DNA of 9,037 nt from a bacterium (GTDB lineage Bacteria > Spirochaetota > UBA4802 > UBA5550): the NCBI GenBank assembly GCA_024224995.1, contig JAAENB010000037.1:1-9037 (forward strand), given 5' to 3'. The notes beneath the pieces are model-generated. The model was not told the origin of the DNA and searched no databases. It worked only from the letters and a program-made list of their open reading frames with translations. Of the stretch, positions 1 to 4,076 are shown piece after piece; the stretch's first letter is position 1, and every line of letters starts with the position of its first letter. The translations under genes and the position numbers were made by a program.

Positions 1-156
1 ATTGATGACGGAGTAGGGCTGCAAAAAGAGGATATTATGGCCCGGTCTTTGGGGAATATTAAGCAGCGGCTGCAATATTTTTTTGAAAGCGCGGAGCTTA
101 CGGCGCGGAACCGTGAAGAGGGCGGTGTTGTGGTTGAGCTTTTTTTTCGGGTATAG
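1..156 (+). CDS. Sensor histidine kinase, C-terminal ATPase fragment (LytS/YehU-like)
   Basis: Only the last 51 codons are present, open at the left edge and ending in TAG. The fragment begins with IDDGVGL, which matches the DxGxG nucleotide-binding box of GHKL/HATPase_c kinases. It continues with SLGNIKQRLQYFF, the counterpart of the GL.N...RL helix that follows the ATP lid in LytS/YehU-type kinases, and ends with GGVVVELFFRV, the usual last beta strand. By family knowledge such proteins autophosphorylate a histidine and signal to a LytTR- or AraC-type response regulator. The sensor part and any partner lie upstream of the window, so signal and target cannot be named. No regulator gene follows; the next gene is on the opposite strand. 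A match to another GHKL ATPase is possible, but the RL helix favours the LytS class. Confidence 0.8.
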   Translation: MDDGVGLQKEDIMARSLGNIKQRLQYFFESAELTARNREEGGVVVELFFRV

Positions 157-168
157 AAGCGCCCAGCC

Positions 169-202
169 CCGGTACGGGCACGGCACGCCGTGCCCGTACC
201 GG
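169..202. repeat. 34-nt near-perfect palindrome, GTACGGGCAC repeat copy 1
   Basis: Two 16-bp arms (169-184 and 187-202) surround the dinucleotide AC. The 13-bp arm core GTACGGGCACGGC and its complement recur in a second palindrome at 8791-8824. The repeat lies in the 53-bp gap between two convergent genes, where a transcript-end hairpin would be useful, but no T-run follows on either strand, so it is not a standard intrinsic terminator. It looks like an interspersed REP-type palindrome. Confidence 0.85.
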
Positions 203-209
203 CATCTCC

Positions 210-692
210 TTATGTTGTTTCTTCTCTGGCAATAGGATTAATCGATAAGCGGTATCCTTCGAACGCGGCAAAACCATAGAAAGCCAGGTCAAATATATCG
301 ACTGTTTGAGAAAGAATATCAACAACCATTTGCGGCTCCAGGCTGTTCAAGAGCGCCGACAGGGAATGGTTTCCCTGGAATGCCTCAACGGCAAGAGGAC
401 TCAAAACCGCTCCCGCCAGGCAGCCGACCAGGGACAAAACCGCGCCCGTAATCCCAAAGACCGGGTCGATCCCTTTACCCAGGAAGCGAACACCATACCC
501 CGTCAGGAACCCCACACCAACAGCCATCCAGCCGACCTGGTAATTGGTCCCAACAGTAACAGCAACCCAGAGACCAGCCCCGATTAATGCGCCAATAGCA
601 CCGCCGATTATTCCCAGGAACAGGTTTTGGTTATCCTTGATCTTTTGTATTGCGCTTTGTTGCTTTAGTTGATCCTGCTTTTCTTCATTCAT
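210..692 (-). CDS. Small glycine-rich integral membrane protein, unknown function
   Basis: 160 residues. A charged N-terminus of about 22 residues (MNEEKQDQLKQQ...) is followed by three hydrophobic segments near residues 24-48, 52-70 and 77-100. The first carries a glycine-zipper-like GIIGGAIGALIGAG run. The motif GYGVRFLGKGID.VFGITGAVL resembles a widespread uncharacterised bacterial membrane family; I recognise the pattern but not a function. The C-terminal third is amphipathic and may lie at the membrane surface. The ATG at 692 is chosen because AGGAGG lies nine bases upstream (702-708). A second ATG at 688 is in another frame. The gene is monocistronic and converges on the kinase fragment. 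Membrane location is well supported; role unknown. Confidence 0.8.
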   Translation of the reverse strand: MNEEKQDQLKQQSAIQKIKDNQNLFLGIIGGAIGALIGAGLWVAVTVGTNYQVGWMAVGVGFLTGYGVRFLGKGIDPVFGITGAVLSLVGCLAGAVLSPLAVEAFQGNHSLSALLNSLEPQMVVDILSQTVDIFDLAFYGFAAFEGYRLSINPIAREETT

Positions 693-724
693 TCCCGGTT
701 TTCCTCCTGTTCCCTTATAGTGAA

Positions 725-754
725 GTAGTATTCAAATATATACAGGGATGTCAA
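725..754 (-). promoter_or_regulatory. Putative promoter of the membrane protein gene
   Basis: On the minus strand a perfect -35 hexamer TTGACA (plus coordinates 749-754) is followed after 16 bp by ATACTA (727-732), or after 18 bp by TACTAC (725-730). The -35 is perfect but the -10 is weak. Position about 35-60 bp upstream of the start codon is suitable. Confidence 0.45.
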
Positions 755-760
755 TTATTA

Positions 761-789
761 TTACCGCACTCCCCGGTAAATTCTTGACA
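761..789. promoter_or_regulatory. Inverted repeat TTACCG-N7-CGGTAA and TTGACA box: candidate divergent operator
   Basis: TTACCG (761-766) and CGGTAA (774-779) form an inverted repeat. Its centre (770) is almost equidistant from the minus-strand TTGACA (749-754) and a plus-strand TTGACA (784-789). That placement between two divergent -35 boxes is what a shared operator would show. The plus-strand -10 is poor (CTCAAT or TCAATT at 807-813), so the plus promoter is uncertain and may need an activator. Confidence 0.35.
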
Positions 790-812
790 TACTATACGCA
801 TTGTTCCTCAAT

Positions 813-863
813 TGAAAATATATGCCTCCCCCCGCCGAAGGCGGGGGGAGGCATATATTTTCA
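813..863. promoter_or_regulatory. 51-nt long hairpin in the leader of the oxidoreductase operon
   Basis: Two perfect 24-bp arms (813-836 and 840-863) enclose the loop GAA. The inner 13 bp are very GC-rich (824-836 with 840-852) and the outer 11 bp are AT-rich, so on either strand a GC stem is followed by ATATATTTT. This is the shape of a bidirectional intrinsic terminator or attenuator. It ends 22 bases before the Shine-Dalgarno AAGGAG (886-891) of the ferredoxin gene, so it probably lies within or at the 5' end of that mRNA leader. It could control read-through, protect the 5' end, or simply be a repeat. Confidence 0.6.
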
Positions 864-898
864 TTAGAACAAAGAGATTCATATAAAGGAGTTAATAA

Positions 899-1432
899 AT
901 GACGAGAAAACTGACGGTAATTCCGGAGCAGTGTTCCGGATGCAGGATTTGCGAACTTGTTTGTTCTATCAAACATTTTGGTGTGAACAACCCTAAAAAG
1001 GCAGCTATCAGGGTAATGGTAACGTATCCGCACCCGGTACTGCGAATGCCCATCGTATGCAGCCAGTGTAAAGAACCCCCCTGTGAGGAAGTATGCCCGG
1101 TAGACGCTCTTCATCGAATTGACGGCGTGGTGCAGCTGAATGAAGATGACTGCATTTCCTGCTATAAATGCGTGGAAGCCTGTCCATTTGGAGCCATGTA
1201 TGCCCATGAGGATTGTGATTATCCCATAAAGTGTGATATGTGCGGGGGAGAGCCGGAATGCGCACGGGAATGTCCTAAAGGAGCGCTCAAACTTATCCCG
1301 GAAGCGGTTCTGGGAGAATCAAAGCGCCTGAATAATGTCCTCAGCTATACTCAAATGAAAGAGATAGAGTTCTACGATAAGGGCGAGAAAAAGATTATTC
1401 ATTACGCGGAAATAGGGAAGGAAGAACTATGA
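899..1432 (+). CDS. Four-cluster [4Fe-4S] polyferredoxin, electron-transfer subunit of aldehyde oxidoreductase
   Basis: 177 residues with 16 cysteines in four groups: C12/15/18/22, C54/57/62/66, C85/88/91/95 and C112/115/121/125. This is the DmsB/HycB/AorA-type arrangement, in which pairs of groups exchange their last cysteine to bind four [4Fe-4S] clusters. There is no signal peptide and no membrane segment, so it is probably cytoplasmic. The ATG at 899 has AAGGAG seven bases upstream. The stop overlaps the next start as ATGA (1429-1432), so the two products are probably made in fixed ratio. By analogy with two-subunit tungsten enzymes such as WOR5 and bacterial AOR complexes, it should carry electrons from the catalytic subunit's cluster to a soluble acceptor. 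C106 is an extra cysteine outside the motifs. The last 45 residues are a non-cluster tail. The fold and cluster number are well supported; the partner assignment rests on the overlap. Confidence 0.9.
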   Translation: MTRKLTVIPEQCSGCRICELVCSIKHFGVNNPKKAAIRVMVTYPHPVLRMPIVCSQCKEPPCEEVCPVDALHRIDGVVQLNEDDCISCYKCVEACPFGAMYAHEDCDYPIKCDMCGGEPECARECPKGALKLIPEAVLGESKRLNNVLSYTQMKEIEFYDKGEKKIIHYAEIGKEEL

Positions 1433-3255
1433 CAATAAAAAGCGGTTATTTTAAAAAGAATTTATACGTGGACCTCACGGCAGGGACTGCTGACCGGCTT
1501 GATCTTTCGGACAGCTTTGTGGAAAAGTATATTGGCGGCCGGGGATTTGGCGCAAAACTGGTATGGGACAATTTAAAAAAACATAATTTTAAAATTGATC
1601 CCCTGGGTCCGGAGAACCTGCTGGTCGTGGCGCCGGGACCGTTAACGGGAGTATATTTACCGTCTTCCGGAAAGTGCGGTTTTATAACAATATCACCGGC
1701 AACAAAGATGTACGGAGACTCTTCAGCAGGAGGCGGCCTTGGAGTGGAGCTGCGGCAGAGCGGTGTCGATGTGCTGTCGGTAACAGGAAAGGCGCCGGAA
1801 CTGTCCATACTCTTTATAGACAATGATGAAACAACGATTATTCCCATGCCGCAGTTAAAAGGGAAAACCTGCCTGGAAACCGAAGGTCTCATCATCAAGC
1901 ACCTGGGCACTCACGCCATCCATGTCGCGGCAATTGGCGTGGGCGGAGAAAATATGGTAAACTTTGCCTGTGTGAACACCGACTGGAGCCGGAATGCCGG
2001 CAGGACCGGGGTCGGCGCTGTTATGGGGTCAAAGAATTTAAAGGCCATTGTGGTCCGCGGCCATAAAGACCTCCCTGTTTTTGATCTGGAAGCCCAGGTA
2101 AAAGAGGCAAATAAGGGATACAAATATATGCGGGATCATAAGTATTTCGATCTCTGGCAGCAGGAAGGGCTCATGAATGTTATTGAGTATGCCAATGAAA
2201 AGGGGATACTCCCCACCTATAATTTTAAGGACAGTGTCTATTCCAAACATTCTTCAATTAACGGTGAAGTTATGCTGGACCATTTTAAAATTGGAGACAC
2301 TGCCTGTTTTTCCTGCTCCATGTGCTGCGGCAATATTTGCCTGGTAAAGAACGGCAAGTATACGGGAACCGTAACTGAAGGGCCTGAGTATGAGTCCTGT
2401 GCCATGCTGGGATCGAACCTGGGGATTGATGATTTTGCCGCGATCCTTTCGGCAAACAATCTCTGCGACGAATTGGGGGTCGATACCATTTCAGCAGGAA
2501 ATCTTATTGGCGCGGTAATAGACGGCTATGAGCAGGGCATACTTACTCTTGATGACATAGACGGAAGGGAAATTTCCTGGGGTGATGAGGACGCCATCCT
2601 TGAACTGATTCGCAAGATAGCACACCGGGAAGGGCTCGGAGATCTTCTCGCGGGCGGCGCGCTTACGGTTATTGAAAAGTGGCCCGAAATGGATAAGGTT
2701 ATTCTGCATGTAAAAGGCCTGGAACAGTCCGCCTATGACAGCCGGGCTGCCATGTCCATGGGGATTTCCTACGCGACATCCGACATAGGAGCGCATCACG
2801 CAAGGGCATGGCCCATTGCAAAAGAGATGGAAGAAGGGCAGGACTGGTCCGAAGATGAAATGGTTGATACGGTTATCTATCATCAAAAGTTACGGCCCCT
2901 GTTCGACATGCTTGGCGTGTGCCGGCTTCCCTGGATTGAGCTGGGCCTTAATGAGCGGCACTATGAAAATTTTTACACGTATACCACAGGAAAGAAGGCC
3001 ACGCTTGAGGAACTGCTGGATCTTTCCAATGAGATTTATAATCTCACAAGGCTCATTAACACCCGCCTTGGATTTACCCGGAAGGATGACAACCTTCCGT
3101 ATAAAGTCCATTCCCGGCCTGCCTTAACCGGACCAAATGCCGGTAAGGTTCTGGACCAGGAAAAATTCCAGCGTATTCTTTCGCTCTATTATTCAAAGCG
3201 GGGATGGAGCGAAGACGGTATTCCTCCTGCTGATGTAGAGAGCCGGTTTGATTAA
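1429..3255 (+). CDS. Aldehyde:ferredoxin oxidoreductase family catalytic subunit (tungsto/molybdopterin enzyme)
   Basis: 608 residues, the usual length for the family. The N-terminal domain carries YIGGRGFGAKLVW (34-46), PSSGKCGFITISP (78-90) and AGGGLGVELRQSGVD (100-114). NAGRTGVGAVMGSKNLKAI (189-207) is the typical bis-pterin-binding stretch. The cluster ligands fit C293-x2-C296-x3-C300 plus C498 in DMLGVC, the family's C-x2-C-x3-C...C pattern; C299 is an additional neighbour. EGPEYES (317-323) and DIGAHHARAW (452-461) are conserved active-site regions. By family knowledge the enzyme oxidises aldehydes to carboxylates, or the reverse, in the cytoplasm, using tungsten or molybdenum and passing electrons to ferredoxin. 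Translation is coupled to the upstream polyferredoxin, with GGAAGGAAG just before the start. No FAD/NADH subunit follows, and no metal transport or pterin gene is nearby. The substrate (aliphatic, aromatic or other) cannot be read from sequence. Related AOR-superfamily enzymes such as FOR, GOR or WOR are alternatives. Confidence 0.93.
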   Translation: MTIKSGYFKKNLYVDLTAGTADRLDLSDSFVEKYIGGRGFGAKLVWDNLKKHNFKIDPLGPENLLVVAPGPLTGVYLPSSGKCGFITISPATKMYGDSSAGGGLGVELRQSGVDVLSVTGKAPELSILFIDNDETTIIPMPQLKGKTCLETEGLIIKHLGTHAIHVAAIGVGGENMVNFACVNTDWSRNAGRTGVGAVMGSKNLKAIVVRGHKDLPVFDLEAQVKEANKGYKYMRDHKYFDLWQQEGLMNVIEYANEKGILPTYNFKDSVYSKHSSINGEVMLDHFKIGDTACFSCSMCCGNICLVKNGKYTGTVTEGPEYESCAMLGSNLGIDDFAAILSANNLCDELGVDTISAGNLIGAVIDGYEQGILTLDDIDGREISWGDEDAILELIRKIAHREGLGDLLAGGALTVIEKWPEMDKVILHVKGLEQSAYDSRAAMSMGISYATSDIGAHHARAWPIAKEMEEGQDWSEDEMVDTVIYHQKLRPLFDMLGVCRLPWIELGLNERHYENFYTYTTGKKATLEELLDLSNEIYNLTRLINTRLGFTRKDDNLPYKVHSRPALTGPNAGKVLDQEKFQRILSLYYSKRGWSEDGIPPADVESRFD

Positions 3256-3269
3256 GTAAGGAATTGTCC

Positions 3270-3321
3270 TCCCGGCAACAATGAACTGTTATAAATGTGT
3301 AATTGTTCATTGTTACCGGGA
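3270..3321. repeat. Long inverted repeat after the oxidoreductase stop
   Basis: Arms of 17 bp (3270-3286 and 3305-3321) pair with one mismatch (C3276 with A3315) around an 18-nt loop. In a minus-strand RNA the mismatch becomes a G-U pair, so the stem is complete only in that orientation. There is no T-run on either side, so I do not call it an intrinsic terminator. It abuts the first tandem unit. Confidence 0.55.
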
Positions 3322-3600
3322 AATAACAACTAACCCCTATAAAAACCTACAAACGCTTTTTGTTGAACAAGTGAATTTCCTTGTTGCCGTTTAGCCAAAT
3401 ATTGACTATTTTAAAAGTGGAACAGTCACAAGAACAACCGCAGCCCATACGCGTCTGTGTTTTGTAAAAGCACTGTTTTTATAAAACCAGGTTGCTTTTT
3501 ATATATCTTTTACCCTCTATTGGGCTTTGGCCCACCGGGTATGGTCCGGGATTGGCGGGGTGCGCCGGTCCCGGGCCATACCTTTGTTTTTTTATTATTC
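3322..3600 (+). ncRNA. Candidate structured RNA unit A (first of two tandem copies)
   Basis: This non-coding stretch shares an ordered set of blocks with 3643-4076. They are AATAnCAAC (3322), the hairpin AACAAG-8 nt-CTTGTT followed by GCCGTTTA (3366-3393), TATTGACTATTTT (3400-3412), GCAGCCCATAC (3440-3450), ATATATCTTTTACCCTCTAT (3501-3520), a GGGC/GCCC mini-hairpin (3522-3533) and a long terminator stem (3538-3582). The first 91 bases align with the second copy without gaps, at an offset of 321. No open reading frame is shared. Wobble pairs in the terminator indicate that the plus strand is transcribed. A TATAAA at 3338-3343 could be a -10, but no good -35 is seen, so the unit may instead be the 3' end of the oxidoreductase transcript. 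Function unknown; I do not recognise a known RNA family. Confidence 0.4.
3538..3598 (+). terminator. Strong intrinsic terminator, end of unit A and probably of the oxidoreductase operon
   Basis: Arms of 20 bp (3538-3557 and 3563-3582) pair without interruption around the loop GGGTG: 17 Watson-Crick pairs and three U-G wobbles. A T-rich tract (3583-3598) follows. On the minus strand the three wobbles become A-C mismatches and no T-run follows, so the active direction is plus. Confidence 0.8.
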
Positions 3601-3880
3601 ATAAAACTCGTATAAAAACATAATAGGAAACTATTGCCGGAGAATACCAACGAACCCGTATAGATCCTTCCCAACAGTTTTAACCAAACAAGTGAATTTT
3701 CTTGTTGCCGTTTAACTTTTTATTGACTATTTTGAAAGAACAGCAGACGCGCAATAATGTTTACAAGCGTAATATTCTGCTGAAGCTGTACTCGGGAACC
3801 TTAAGCAAAACCGGGTGATGAAAATTTCTGTTTGAATAATGCAGCCCATACTCAGTTCTGTTTTGCAGAGACCGGTTGGG

Positions 3881-3932
3881 TGTAGAGACGTTGCGTGCGG
3901 CGTCTCTACAAAAAAACGTTGCAGCACAACGT
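3881..3932. repeat. Two adjacent GACGTTGC-type hairpins inserted in unit B
   Basis: First hairpin: TGTAGAGACG (3881-3890) pairs perfectly with CGTCTCTACA (3901-3910), and the stem continues inward with two T-G and two G-C pairs. Second hairpin: ACGTTG (3916-3921) pairs with CAACGT (3927-3932) around CAGCA. Both are degenerate relatives of the palindromes at 7505, 8703 and 8897. Neither has a counterpart in unit A, so they are probably insertions. Confidence 0.7.
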
Positions 3933-4011
3933 CTCTACCAACGAATCGCTCTCTATAAAACGGGCTGTTTTGGATATATCTTTTACCCTCTATAGGGCAA
4001 CAGCCCATTTT

Positions 4012-4076
4012 GGTACGGTCCGGGTTCGGCGGATAACGCCGGTCCGGGGCCGTACCCTTATTTCTTTTCTTCTTCT
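4012..4076 (+). terminator. Intrinsic terminator at end of unit B
   Basis: Arms 4012-4031 and 4037-4056 form a 20-position stem with two mismatches and two U-G pairs around GATAA. The pyrimidine-rich tract CTTATTTCTTTTCTTC follows. It is homologous to the stem at 3538-3582. One pair differs by a double change (T3542-A3578 against C4016-G4052). It lies directly against the stop of the convergent UPF0182 gene and would block plus-strand transcription from entering it. On the minus strand it lacks a T-run. Confidence 0.65.

Larger units (their letters stand above)
3643..4076 (+). ncRNA. Candidate structured RNA unit B (second tandem copy, with two insertions)
   Basis: The same blocks as unit A occur in the same order: AATAcCAAC (3643), AACAAG-8 nt-CTTGTT then GCCGTTTA (3687-3714), TATTGACTATTTT (3721-3733), GCAGCCCATAC (3841-3851), ATATATCTTTTACCCTCTAT (3974-3993) and the terminator stem (4012-4056). 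It has about 80 extra bases before GCAGCCCATAC and about 72 after it; the latter contains two GACGTTGC-type hairpins. An 8-bp stem GGGCTGTT (3962-3969) with AACAGCCC (3999-4006) encloses the conserved 20-mer. TATAGA at 3659-3664 occupies the place of TATAAA in unit A. No plus-strand protein gene precedes it, so if its terminator is used, a transcript must start here or read through from unit A. Function unknown. Confidence 0.4.

Noticed and set aside
98..325. 75-codon minus-strand open frame across the 169-202 palindrome
   Set aside because: It overlaps the kinase 3' end and the membrane protein gene; its RARRAVPV peptide is only the translated palindrome.
306..587. 93-codon plus-strand frame inside the membrane protein gene
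   Set aside because: It is antisense to a gene with membrane segments and a good ribosome-binding site; its composition is low-complexity and basic.
761..1207. 148-codon minus-strand frame over the ferredoxin gene
   Set aside because: It crosses the long hairpin and is antisense to clear cysteine motifs.
3270..3321. Intrinsic terminator directly after the oxidoreductase gene
   Set aside because: The stem is good but no T-run follows on either strand; the first convincing terminator is at 3538-3598.
3322..4076. tmRNA, RNase P RNA, 6S RNA or diversity-generating template repeat
   Set aside because: None of the landmark sequences of the named RNAs is visible; there is no reverse transcriptase gene, and the two copies differ by insertions and at many bases rather than at adenines only.
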